Origin: ZC4RG35 sp041747855
GTDB taxonomy: Bacteria; Actinomycetota; Acidimicrobiia; Spongiisociales; ZC4RG35
DNA: 39,222 nucleotides
Direction of reading: 5' to 3'
Assembly (NCBI GenBank): GCA_041747855.1
Contig: JBGTEJ010000078.1
Span: 1 to 39,222 of the forward strand
The notes under the pieces are model-generated. The model did not search any database, was not told the DNA's origin, and saw only the letters and a list, made by a program, of their open reading frames with translations. How positions within the stretch are numbered: the first letter of the stretch is position 1; each line of letters opens with the position of its first letter. A program made the translations under genes and the position numbers. Shown in pieces: positions 8,608 through 16,462 of this stretch.

Positions 8608-8621
8608 CGAACGTATGTTCT
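8608..8621. promoter_or_regulatory. LexA (SOS) box-like palindrome
   Basis: CGAACGTATGTTCT contains the perfect dyad GAAC-N4-GTTC and matches the Gram-positive/actinobacterial SOS box CGAACATATGTTCG at 12 of 14 positions. No plus-strand gene starts nearby and the next minus-strand start is the HNH-helicase at 7982, some 600 bases away. Its target is therefore unclear: it could control the helicase unit through a long leader, or be the leftover operator of a lost mobile-element gene. Confidence 0.45.
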
Positions 8622-8656
8622 CGGGCGAAGTGCCAATAGATATTGGATTTCGAAGG

Positions 8657-8729
8657 CTCCGCGGGTAGGACTCGAACCTACAACCAATGGATTAACAGTC
8701 CACTGCTCTACCAATTGAGCTACCGCGGA
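8657..8729 (-). tRNA. tRNA-Asn (anticodon GTT)
   Basis: A complete 73-nt cloverleaf on the minus strand. The acceptor stem is TCCGCGG paired with CCGCGGA, with discriminator G at 8657. The D arm begins TAGCTCAATTGGTAGAGC. The anticodon loop CTGTTAA gives GTT (Asn). The T arm is GTAGG-TTCGAGT-CCTAC. The CCA end is not encoded. It lies 62 bp downstream of the primary sigma factor gene on the same strand, with the accessory region beyond its 3' end, a usual arrangement for integrated elements. Confidence 0.95.
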
Positions 8730-8791
8730 AGGTGCCGACTGGCGGTGCACAGGATACCAAGACCCAAAACGGTATTCCGATTCCGTGCGGT

Positions 8792-9922
8792 TTAGCTGTC
8801 GAGGAATCCTTGGAGCTTGCCCGACTTGTCAGGATGACGGAGCTTTGCGAGAGCCTTGGTCTCCAATTGGCGGATCCGCTCCCGGGTCACGTTCAAATGG
8901 GCACCGACCTCTTCCAAGGTGCGCATCCTTCCGTCGGCGAGTCCAAACCTCATGATCAACACCTCACGCTCCCTCGGGTTCAACCCCTCCAATGCTTCCG
9001 CCAACTGATCCTGGAGGCTGGCGAAGCTGGCCATGTCAGCGGGTCGAATCGAGTCGGCATCCTCGACCAGGTCTCCAAGAGTCCCTCCATCGTCGTCTCC
9101 AACGGGAGTCTCGAGGGAAACGGTGTCGAGGGCGATCCTGCTCAGCTCGACAACCCTTTCTACACCAAGGTCCAGCTCGACCGCTAGCTCCTCGATGGTT
9201 GGCTCTCGACCGAGCACCTGAGTCATGGCACGCTGGGCACGTGTCAACTGGTTGATCGCATCGAGCACGTGGATCGGCATCCGGATCGTCCGTCCCTGAT
9301 CGGCGATGGCCCTGGAGATGTTCTGACGGATCCACCAGGTGGCGTACGTAGAGAATTTGAAGCCACGTCGATAGTCGAAACGGTCGACGGCACGCATCAA
9401 CCCGACATTTCCCTCCTGGATCAAGTCGAGCAGGGCCATCCCCCGACCCACATATCTTCGGGCCAACGACACCACCAGACGAAGGTTCGACTGAACCAGT
9501 TGCCGATGGGCGGCGAGTCCCAGTTCCACCTCATGCTCGAGCAGGGAGCCATCCTCGGCTGAGAGATTCTCTTCACTCGCCAGACGATCGGAAGCACGAT
9601 GACCATTCTCCATCTGGAGGGCCAACTCAACCTCTTGCTGTGAGGTCAAGAGCGGATAACGGCCGATCTCGTTGAGGTACAGCCGGACGGGGTCAGAAAC
9701 GGAGATCTGGCCGACCTCAACAACTCCCTCGATAACCCCAGGGCCCTCCTCAAGAAGCTTGATCCCCTTCAGCCGTAAGTTGTCGGCCACCTTCTCGAAG
9801 GCCTCACCAGGAGCCTCGATGTCCTCCAACTCTTGCTGGACCTCAGCCATCGTCAGAAATCCGCGGTGGTTCCCCCGCTTGATCAGTTCACTTGTCAGTC
9901 GGGTCAGATCTTTTGTCATCAC
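8792..9922 (-). CDS. rpoD: Primary (housekeeping) RNA polymerase sigma factor
   Basis: A 376-residue sigma-70 protein. It has a short region 1.1-like N-terminus, region 1.2 at 77-95 (DPVRLYLNEIGRYPLLT), regions 2.1-2.4 at 141-206 (SNLRLVVSLARRYVGRG, LIQEGNVGLMRAVDRFD, FSTYATWWIRQNISRAI), region 3 at about 215-275, and region 4 at 310-365 with the -35-binding helix-turn-helix (LEEVGAHLNVTRERIRQLE). This is the full group 1 arrangement; the acidic N-terminal extension found in larger actinobacterial homologues is short here. GTG at 9922 overlaps the primase stop in GTGA, and an ATG follows one codon later. It sits directly after dnaG, as in the classical macromolecular synthesis operon, but without rpsU. 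It may be called sigA or hrdB in related annotations. Confidence 0.95.
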   Translation of the reverse strand: MMTKDLTRLTSELIKRGNHRGFLTMAEVQQELEDIEAPGEAFEKVADNLRLKGIKLLEEGPGVIEGVVEVGQISVSDPVRLYLNEIGRYPLLTSQQEVELALQMENGHRASDRLASEENLSAEDGSLLEHEVELGLAAHRQLVQSNLRLVVSLARRYVGRGMALLDLIQEGNVGLMRAVDRFDYRRGFKFSTYATWWIRQNISRAIADQGRTIRMPIHVLDAINQLTRAQRAMTQVLGREPTIEELAVELDLGVERVVELSRIALDTVSLETPVGDDDGGTLGDLVEDADSIRPADMASFASLQDQLAEALEGLNPREREVLIMRFGLADGRMRTLEEVGAHLNVTRERIRQLETKALAKLRHPDKSGKLQGFLDS

Positions 9923-11643
9923 TGTCCGAACGAGCGTTTCGCCTGCTGTAAACCTATCAACTCTCGAAGGGCATCGGAATGGGTCTGTGATCCTTGCTCG
10001 AGACCGGCCAGCCGTGACTCAATCTCAATGATCTGGCGGTCTATCCGACGCACCTGCAGAAGCATGTTCAGATCTGCCACAACCGGTCGCGGGCGGGCGT
10101 CGACGAGCAACGACAGGGCGAGTGTCCGGACCCGTTCGTCGGCAATGTCACTCACCTCCGTCTCTTGTTCCCCGTCGTACACGGAAATGAACACATCTCG
10201 CAGCCGATCATCGGTGAAGTCGTCAGCTGTGACTTCCAGTTCTCCCGCCTCTCCGCCCAGGACGGCCCGCATGATCTCGGATTCGAAGCGATCGAGCGGC
10301 TCCTCCGGGGACTTGCGCTTCCGGTCGGGTATCTCGATGACCCCCGTCGCCACCGCCTTCGTCACCAGGTCGAAGTCCACTCCGAGAAGCCTTGCGGTAA
10401 AACGGGCGTACTCCTGTCTTGCCACCTCATGTGAAACCCTGCGAAGCAGCCCAACAGCCGCCTCCAAAGCCCTGGCCTTGCCATCCGCAGTGTTCAGGTC
10501 GTGTCGTTGGACATGCTGGTCGATTCGGTACTCGAGAAGGGGACGGGAATCGTCCACCGCGCCCTTCAACTCCGATCCCCGACCTGCTTGGACGATATCG
10601 GCAGGGTCGAGACCGTCGGGCATCACCGCCATCCTCAGATCGAGGTCCAGTCGGAAAGGCGCATCGAGGTCGTCACCGCGAATGGCGGCCTTCGAGCCGG
10701 CCTCATCGGAGTCGAATGCGAGGACAACACGCTCGGTGAAACGTCGCAACAGATCGAAGTGGCCGTCACCGAGAGCGGTGCCACATGTAGCTACCGCAGT
10801 GCCGACCCCGGCCAGGTGCATTGCGATGACATCGGTATAGCCCTCGACGATCACAGCCCTACCGTCGGAGATGATGCTCTTCCGGGCCCGGTCGAGACCG
10901 AACAGAAGGTTCGACTTCCGATAAATGGACGAATCCGGGGAGTTCACATATTTGGCTGAGGGATTGCTCACCGATTCGGGTTGGACTCCGTCGACGAGAC
11001 GCCCTCCGAAGCCAACGGGATCACCACGCACATCGTGGATCGGGAACATGAGACGCCCCCTGAAGAAGTCGAAGACGCCCCGACTCCCCCTTCGGCTGAG
11101 TCCGGCGTCGATAAGGGCCGTGTCGGAGACACCCTGCGACTTGAGATCCCGCGTGAGGGTGTCCCAATCGGTCCCAGCGAAACCGATCCGCCACTCATCG
11201 ATCACATCGACGTCGTAGCCCCGTCCGCGGAGATAGGAGCGTGCGGGCCCCGCCTCGGCGGCCTTCTTGAGACGCTCGTGATAGACCAGTGTGGCCTGGC
11301 GGAGGGCTTCCACCGCCTCCTGGCGTCGGCCGCTCCTCCTGGCCTCCTGGGGGTCGCGGGTGAGAGTGATACCGGCCCGTCTGGCTAGAAAGTCCAGCGA
11401 CTCCAAGAAATTGAGGCTCTGGGTCTTTTGAACGAAGGAGAATACGTCCCCGCCTTCGCCGCATCCGAAACAGTGGTAGAGACCCCGGGTCTGATCGACT
11501 GACATCGAGGGTGTCTTCTCCTCGTGGAAGGGGCAGATGGCCATCACCGAGCGACCCGACTTGCGGATCTTGGTCACCTCGGAGATCAGGTCGACGATGT
11601 CGGTCGCCTCCCGGACCCGATCACGATCTCCACCATCATCCAT
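9919..11643 (-). CDS. dnaG: DNA primase
   Basis: A 574-residue primase that makes RNA primers at the replication fork. The CHC2 zinc finger is at 37-61 (C37, H40, C58, C61; CPFHEEKTPS and YHCFGCGEGGD). The catalytic core carries the Toprim acidic motifs EGYTD (267-271) and DSDEAG (311-316). The C-terminal third is helical and fits the helicase-binding domain, although it is weakly conserved, as usual. The length is typical. The stop overlaps the rpoD start, so the two are co-transcribed and probably coupled. The start is an ATG at 11643. Confidence 0.96.
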   Translation of the reverse strand: MDDGGDRDRVREATDIVDLISEVTKIRKSGRSVMAICPFHEEKTPSMSVDQTRGLYHCFGCGEGGDVFSFVQKTQSLNFLESLDFLARRAGITLTRDPQEARRSGRRQEAVEALRQATLVYHERLKKAAEAGPARSYLRGRGYDVDVIDEWRIGFAGTDWDTLTRDLKSQGVSDTALIDAGLSRRGSRGVFDFFRGRLMFPIHDVRGDPVGFGGRLVDGVQPESVSNPSAKYVNSPDSSIYRKSNLLFGLDRARKSIISDGRAVIVEGYTDVIAMHLAGVGTAVATCGTALGDGHFDLLRRFTERVVLAFDSDEAGSKAAIRGDDLDAPFRLDLDLRMAVMPDGLDPADIVQAGRGSELKGAVDDSRPLLEYRIDQHVQRHDLNTADGKARALEAAVGLLRRVSHEVARQEYARFTARLLGVDFDLVTKAVATGVIEIPDRKRKSPEEPLDRFESEIMRAVLGGEAGELEVTADDFTDDRLRDVFISVYDGEQETEVSDIADERVRTLALSLLVDARPRPVVADLNMLLQVRRIDRQIIEIESRLAGLEQGSQTHSDALRELIGLQQAKRSFGQ

Positions 11644-11694
11644 TGAGAGCGATCTTACGAAGACCGGCGGACCTCGGGAACAGGGTTAGGCGAT

Positions 11695-12375
11695 TCAGCC
11701 GGAAACAGCCACGAAATCCAGGCTGATCAGCACTTCCTCGTCGACTCCGGCCACCGAGCGCACCGATGGGATCCCGATACCGAAGTCGGCGCGGCGAACC
11801 ATTGCCAGGGCGGTTCCAGTAATGGTCGACTCGTCCACATATGTGATCGTCACCTCGAAAGTCACGGGCTGGGTAGCCCCTTTGATGGTGAGATTCCCGG
11901 TGATGGTCAAGTCCCGGATCGATCCGACACTGACCGGCCCCGCCGGACCATTGAAAGTTGTCACATCGAAGGTGATGTACTCGAACTCGTCCCGAGCCGA
12001 GTTGAGGATGGTCGGCCCGCGGATCTGACGGTCTCTCAGAGACGAGTCAGTCTGAAAGGTACGTGCGTTGATCAGAATCTGAGAGAACCTCATGCCGGTT
12101 GGATCCAAAGGATCCACCGCCACCTGACCGGCAACCGCGGAGGTGGTGCCGACAACGATATTCGGATTCCCATTGAGTACCTCGTTCAACTCGAAGCTGG
12201 CCGTACTGCGCGTGGGGTCGATGACGAACACCGTCCCGTCACCTGCCTCGATCTGGGGGGTGGTCAGGTCCGTGCCGGGCAGACCTGAACCTCCGGCGAA
12301 GTAGAACACCCACGCAAGGGCGGCCCCTCCGGCAGCGAGTGCGAGCCCAAGACTCCAACGGAGCCAGGGTTTCAC
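11695..12375 (-). CDS. YceI-like family protein, membrane-anchored
   Basis: A 226-residue protein with an N-terminal membrane helix at 7-27 and a YceI-like domain beyond about residue 48: VFVIDPTRSTASFELNE, a central FSQILINARTFQTDSSLRDRQI, DLTITGNLTIKGATQPVTFEV, and the final GVDEEVLISLDFVAVSG. YceI domains are lipocalin-like beta-barrels that bind isoprenoid chains. Here it should face the outside of the membrane. It starts with GTG 50 bp after glyS and ends 51 bp before dnaG, in the same direction. Function in this lineage unknown. Confidence 0.88.
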   Translation of the reverse strand: MKPWLRWSLGLALAAGGAALAWVFYFAGGSGLPGTDLTTPQIEAGDGTVFVIDPTRSTASFELNEVLNGNPNIVVGTTSAVAGQVAVDPLDPTGMRFSQILINARTFQTDSSLRDRQIRGPTILNSARDEFEYITFDVTTFNGPAGPVSVGSIRDLTITGNLTIKGATQPVTFEVTITYVDESTITGTALAMVRRADFGIGIPSVRSVAGVDEEVLISLDFVAVSG

Positions 12376-12425
12376 GGGAACACCATCAGAGGATTGTCGA
12401 TGATCCCCACGGTTATCTCAGCGGG

Positions 12426-13733
12426 TCAGGTCAGACGCGGTTCGAGATACTCGATGAGCATGTCCATGGCCACCCTGTCCTGTGTCATGGTGTCACGGTC
12501 GCGGACGGTGACGGCCTGGTCGTTGATGGAGTCGAAGTCCACGGTGACACAGTAAGGAGTCCCGATCTCATCCTGACGCCGGTACCTCTTCCCGATCGAC
12601 TGAGTGGTGTCGACTTCGATCATCCATCGCTTGCGGAGTGTCGTGGCCAGTCTCTCGGCCGGTTCGATGAGCTCGGGCTTCTTGGACAGTGGCAGCACCG
12701 CCACCTTGTAAGGCGCGATCCTGGGGTCGAGACGTAGAACCACTCTGGTGTCGTCGTTCACCGACTCTTCGTCGTAGGACTCGATCAAGAAAGCGAAAGT
12801 GGTCCGGGTGGCACCGGCCGCCGGTTCGATGACATGGGGAAAGAGCCTCTCCCCGGTCTCTTGATCGAAGTAGCTCAGATCCTCGCCCGAGTGTTCGGCA
12901 TGCTGTCTCAGGTCGTAGTCACCCCGGTTTGCGATGCCTTCCAATTCATCCCACCCCCACGGGAACAGGAATTCGACGTCGGCCGTGCCCGAGGAATAGT
13001 GGCTGAGTTCGTCGCTGGCGTGGTGCCGCAAACGGAGATGATCGTCTTTGATCCCGAGATCGAGGTACCAGGCAAAACGACGATCGAGCCAGTACTGGAA
13101 CCATTCGGCCGACTCGGAGGGGTGGCAGAAGAACTCCATCTCCATCTGCTCGAACTCCCGGGTCCTGAACACGAACTGTCCCGGAGTGATCTCGTTGCGA
13201 AAAGACTTGCCGATTTGTGCAACCCCGAACGGAAGCTTCAAACGGTTGGTGCGCCGGATGTTCTCGAAGTTGGTGAAGATCCCCTGCGCGGTCTCGGGTC
13301 GGAGATAGACCATGTTGTCTTCGTTCTCGACCGGGCCCATATGGGTCCGGAACATGAGGTTGAAATTGCGCGGGTCGGTGAGTGTCCCCTTCGAACCGCA
13401 GTCCGGACAGGTCTCGGGATCCTCCAGTTTGTCGAGACGATGTCTCCCATTGCAGTTCCGACACTCCACCATCGGGTCGGTGAAAACCTCCTCGTGGCCC
13501 GACGCCTGCCACACCTTGCGCGCCTGGATGATCGCCGAGTCGATCCCGACGATGTCGTCGCGCTCCTGGACCATCGAGCGCCACCACTGCTCCTTTACGT
13601 TCCGCAGGAGTTCGACACCGAGTGGCCCGTAGTCGTACGACGAGCGAAGACCCCCGTAGATCTCTGAAGCCTGGAATACGAACCCTCTCTTCTTGGCGAG
13701 GGTCGTGATGGTGTCGAGTGATACCTGTGTCAT
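12426..13733 (-). CDS. glyS: Glycyl-tRNA synthetase, homodimeric class II type
   Basis: A 435-residue enzyme that charges tRNA-Gly. The class II motifs are visible: a YDYGPLGVELLRNVK motif 1 region near residue 33, motif 2 GKSFRNEITPGQFVFRTREF, and a C-terminal anticodon-binding domain (YKVAVLPLSKKPELIEPAERLA). A zinc-ribbon insertion carries C91-x2-C94 and C109-x2-C112, and LRPETAQGIF is the typical glycine-binding segment. The frame is open back to 13943, but that part overlaps uppS and has no synthetase character, so I place the start at ATG 13733 (MTQVSLDT). The alpha2 type may be named glyQS in other annotations. Confidence 0.95.
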   Translation of the reverse strand: MTQVSLDTITTLAKKRGFVFQASEIYGGLRSSYDYGPLGVELLRNVKEQWWRSMVQERDDIVGIDSAIIQARKVWQASGHEEVFTDPMVECRNCNGRHRLDKLEDPETCPDCGSKGTLTDPRNFNLMFRTHMGPVENEDNMVYLRPETAQGIFTNFENIRRTNRLKLPFGVAQIGKSFRNEITPGQFVFRTREFEQMEMEFFCHPSESAEWFQYWLDRRFAWYLDLGIKDDHLRLRHHASDELSHYSSGTADVEFLFPWGWDELEGIANRGDYDLRQHAEHSGEDLSYFDQETGERLFPHVIEPAAGATRTTFAFLIESYDEESVNDDTRVVLRLDPRIAPYKVAVLPLSKKPELIEPAERLATTLRKRWMIEVDTTQSIGKRYRRQDEIGTPYCVTVDFDSINDQAVTVRDRDTMTQDRVAMDMLIEYLEPRLT

Positions 13734-13764
13734 GCGTGGGTGAACGGTGGCGTATGTGGTCCCG

Positions 13765-14526
13765 CTAGTCAACCTGGCCGGCAACCCTTTCGTCGGCCCC
13801 GCCGAAACGGCGATCTCTCGACTGGTAGTCCAGGACAGCTTCCAGGAGTCGTTGACGGTTGAAGTCGGGCCACAGGATCCCAGGGAAGCTGAATTCGGCG
13901 TATGCGGCCTGCCAGAGCAGGAAATTCGACAAGCGATGCTCACCCGACGATCGGATGATCAGATCGACATTTGGCATCGAGGGGACGTACATGGCGGCGA
14001 CGAAGGCTTCCTCGTCGATTTCATCCGGATCAATCAAACCGTCGTGGGCCAGACGGGCCAGACGTGTCGCGGCGGTGATGATCTCCCGACGTGATCCGTA
14101 ATTGAAAGCAAAGACCAGATTGAGACTGGTGTTTCCCGCGGTTTGCTGGGCCGCTTCTGCCATGTGCTGGCGATTTCGATCGGGGATCCGGGGGTCGTCC
14201 ATGTCGCCGGCAAAGAGCATCCGCACCCCCTGGGCGTCGAGGTCGTCGCGTCTTCGGAGCAGAAGATCCTCGTTGAACCACATGAGGAATTCGACCTCCT
14301 CAGGATCACGCATCCAGTTCTCAGTGGAGAAGGTGAAAGCGGTAAGCCAGGTGATACCGATGTCGAGGGCCCCCTCCACGGTGTCGAACAAAGCCGCCTC
14401 TCCGGCCAGATGCCCGGCAGTCCTCGGCAGACCCCTTGCATTCGCCCACCGGCCGTTCCCATCGAGGATCAAACCAACATGTGTGGGTATGAGGTTGCGA
14501 TCCAGACCGCTTAGATCGAGAGTCAC
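13765..14526 (-). CDS. uppS: Isoprenyl (undecaprenyl) diphosphate synthase, cis type
   Basis: A 253-residue cis-prenyltransferase that builds the polyprenyl carrier for cell wall synthesis from isopentenyl diphosphate. It has the signature HVGLILDGNGRWANARG with catalytic Asp22, the substrate-binding FSTENW, NYGSRREI, and the C-terminal RSSGEHRLSNFLLWQ and AEFSFPGILWPDF. LILDGNGRWA carries Leu where most homologues have Met before the catalytic Asp, a mild variation. It starts with GTG overlapping the recO stop by 4 nt (GTGA). The product chain length cannot be told from sequence. Confidence 0.94.
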   Translation of the reverse strand: MTLDLSGLDRNLIPTHVGLILDGNGRWANARGLPRTAGHLAGEAALFDTVEGALDIGITWLTAFTFSTENWMRDPEEVEFLMWFNEDLLLRRRDDLDAQGVRMLFAGDMDDPRIPDRNRQHMAEAAQQTAGNTSLNLVFAFNYGSRREIITAATRLARLAHDGLIDPDEIDEEAFVAAMYVPSMPNVDLIIRSSGEHRLSNFLLWQAAYAEFSFPGILWPDFNRQRLLEAVLDYQSRDRRFGGADERVAGQVD

Positions 14527-15239
14527 TCCATGACCGCCAGGGACACCAGCTTCCGATCGAGGTGGTACTCAACGAACCGGCGAGTGACACCCATGGCCTC
14601 CCCGGCCAGATCGAGGTCGGTCTCGGGAAGGGCGGTCAGATCGGCTACCGCCAGAGCGCTCAAGTAGCGGGTGACACCGTCGCGGAGACGCACCGATCCT
14701 TCGGTAGCGCACCGATCGCAGAGGACGCCCCCAGCCCCGAAAGAGAATCGGTTCAAATCATTCGTCCGATTGCAAGATGCGCAAGCGGACAACGCCGGGG
14801 CAAGGCCAACCACATCGGCCAATTTGAGCAGGTAGCTGGTGATCAGGTCATGACCGCGCTTGCCGCTCTCCAGCGCCTTCAACCCTCTCTGGAGGAGCAG
14901 GAACAGGCGAACCGAGGCTTCGTCCTCCTGTGCGACCGCATCGGCAGACTCCACCATGGTCCCCGCCGCCACGACAGCGTCGAGGTCGGTTCGGAGGCGG
15001 GGAAACGCTTCGATCACGCTGACCTGGGTGATCGTGTCCAGATTGCGACCCTGGTAGAGGACCAGGTCGACATGGGTGAACGGTTCGAGACGTCCACCGA
15101 AACGACTCTTGGTCTTGCGAACACCCTTGGCAACCGTCCGCAACTTGCCCTGATTGGGACTGAGGATGACGACTACGCGGTCAGCCTCACCGAACGGATA
15201 GGAACGTAGGACTATGCCTTGGTCGTGCTTGATTCCCAC
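14523..15239 (-). CDS. recO: DNA repair protein RecO
   Basis: A 238-residue RecFOR-pathway protein that anneals single strands and helps load RecA. The N-terminal OB fold (residues 1-80) starts GIKHDQGIVLRSYPFGEADRVVVIL, with GKLRTVAKGVRKTKSRFGG. The C-terminal helical domain holds a zinc finger, C153-x2-C156 and C174-x2-C177. Length and layout are normal. It has a GTG start at 15239 and couples by GTGA overlap to uppS. It is the first gene of the leftward group after the divergent dehydratase gene. Confidence 0.93.
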   Translation of the reverse strand: MGIKHDQGIVLRSYPFGEADRVVVILSPNQGKLRTVAKGVRKTKSRFGGRLEPFTHVDLVLYQGRNLDTITQVSVIEAFPRLRTDLDAVVAAGTMVESADAVAQEDEASVRLFLLLQRGLKALESGKRGHDLITSYLLKLADVVGLAPALSACASCNRTNDLNRFSFGAGGVLCDRCATEGSVRLRDGVTRYLSALAVADLTALPETDLDLAGEAMGVTRRFVEYHLDRKLVSLAVME

Positions 15240-15293
15240 TAGGAGCTAGAGGGTATCCGTCCTCAGCCCAAACCACGGGCTACGTTTACCGGT

Positions 15294-15572
15294 ATGGCAC
15301 TGTTGCATGAGACCGAGATCCAAGAGGCAATGGAAAACATGGACGGTTGGATCCTTGCCAAAGACAGCATCGAGAAGCAATACGAGTTTGGGGACTTCGC
15401 TGAGGCGATGGTCTTCGTGAACAAGGTGGCGGGGGCGGCTGAGGAAGCGGGCCACCATCCCGACATTGCGATCACCTGGAACAAGGTCCTGCTGACGCTG
15501 TCAACCCACTCAGAGGGTGGACTGACCCGCAAGGATCTGACCCTTGCCGCGGAGTTGGATTCCCTGGTCTGA
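15294..15572 (+). CDS. Pterin-4a-carbinolamine dehydratase-like protein
   Basis: A 92-residue protein of the PCD/DCoH family, which dehydrates 4a-hydroxytetrahydropterin. The family motif EEAGHHPDIAITWNKVLLTLSTH contains the active-site histidines and the HPD-like core, and GLTRKDLTLAAELD matches the C-terminal helix. The length is typical (about 90-100). It is one of few plus-strand genes in this block, divergent from recO with a 54-bp gap that should hold both promoters, and convergent with era. No pterin-dependent hydroxylase is visible in the window. Confidence 0.9.
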   Translation: MALLHETEIQEAMENMDGWILAKDSIEKQYEFGDFAEAMVFVNKVAGAAEEAGHHPDIAITWNKVLLTLSTHSEGGLTRKDLTLAAELDSLV

Positions 15573-15589
15573 GTGGGTAAAGGGGGGCC

Positions 15590-16462
15590 TCAGAAGCCGA
15601 AGCGATCGAGGATCTGGGGGCGGGTCTGCCAGTCTTTCTCGACCGTGACGGTGAGCCGAAGATTGACCTTGGCGCCGAACAGTGTTTCCAGTTCGTGTCT
15701 GGCTTCCGTCCCAGCGATCTCGAGAAGACGGCCACCTTTACCGATCACGATCCCCTTCTGGCTGTCCCGTTCGACGATCACATCGGCTTCGACATCGACC
15801 AAGCCGTTGTCTCTCTGCTGGATCTCTTCCACCCGTATCACGAGTGAATGCGGCAGCTCTTCACGAAGACGATCGAGAAACTTCTCCCGGATGATCTCGG
15901 CGACGATCACCGATTCTGACTGGTCGGTGATCATTCCCTCCGGGTAGTAGGCAGGCCCTTCTTCCAGGAGCCCCGCCAGATGGCCGATGAGCCGGTCGAC
16001 ACCTTCGCCTGACTTCGCCGAAATCGGAAAGATGTCTGTGAACGGCCAATTGGCCGCGGTCAGAAGTTGTTCGATGGTCGCCGGTCTCGAAGCCTTGTCG
16101 ATCTTGTTGACCGCGACCACGATCGTTGCCCTCGATTCGACGAGTCTGGTAGCAATGAGACGATCCCCGGGCCCGATTGGCGCCGTTGCGTCGATGACGA
16201 ATACGACGGCATCGGCGTCCACCAGGGTCCCCGAGACGATGGCGTTGAGACGTGTCCCCAGCTCGTTTCTCGGCTTGTGTAAGCCTGGTGTGTCGACCAG
16301 GACTATCTGATAGTCGGGTCCGGTGACCACACCCCTGATGGCATTGCGGGTTGTCTGAGGACGGGATGACGTGATCGACACCTTCGACCCCACCATCTGG
16401 TTGACCAGCGTCGACTTTCCAACGTTCGGCCGTCCAACGACGGCCACAAATCCCGATCTCAC
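15590..16462 (-). CDS. era: GTPase Era
   Basis: A 290-residue ribosome-assembly GTPase that binds the 3' end of 16S rRNA. It has G1 GRPNVGKST (10-18), the switch region with QTTRNAIRGV, G3 DTPGLHKP (57-64), G4 NKID (119-122), and a C-terminal KH domain (VIVERDSQKGIVIGKGG, then RLLEIAGTEARHELE). GTG start, overlapping the stop of the upstream CBS-domain gene by 4 nt. It forms part of an rRNA-maturation group with ybeY, a common actinobacterial arrangement. Confidence 0.96.
   Translation of the reverse strand: MRSGFVAVVGRPNVGKSTLVNQMVGSKVSITSSRPQTTRNAIRGVVTGPDYQIVLVDTPGLHKPRNELGTRLNAIVSGTLVDADAVVFVIDATAPIGPGDRLIATRLVESRATIVVAVNKIDKASRPATIEQLLTAANWPFTDIFPISAKSGEGVDRLIGHLAGLLEEGPAYYPEGMITDQSESVIVAEIIREKFLDRLREELPHSLVIRVEEIQQRDNGLVDVEADVIVERDSQKGIVIGKGGRLLEIAGTEARHELETLFGAKVNLRLTVTVEKDWQTRPQILDRFGF

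Larger units (their letters stand above)
7983..8656. other. 674-bp gene-poor interval next to the tRNA
   Basis: No convincing gene. A minus-strand frame at 8019-8399 (126 codons, GTG start) has an unremarkable translation with many Ser/Arg residues and no recognisable motif, so I leave it out as a gene. The interval holds a tandem octamer repeat (8574-8593) and a LexA-type palindrome (8609-8620) close to the 3' end of tRNA-Asn. It probably also carries the promoter of the HNH-helicase unit, but I could not fix -10/-35 boxes with confidence. Confidence 0.5.

Noticed and set aside
9833..10840. 335-codon plus-strand frame
   Set aside because: Antisense to dnaG; Ser/Arg-rich translation without motifs.
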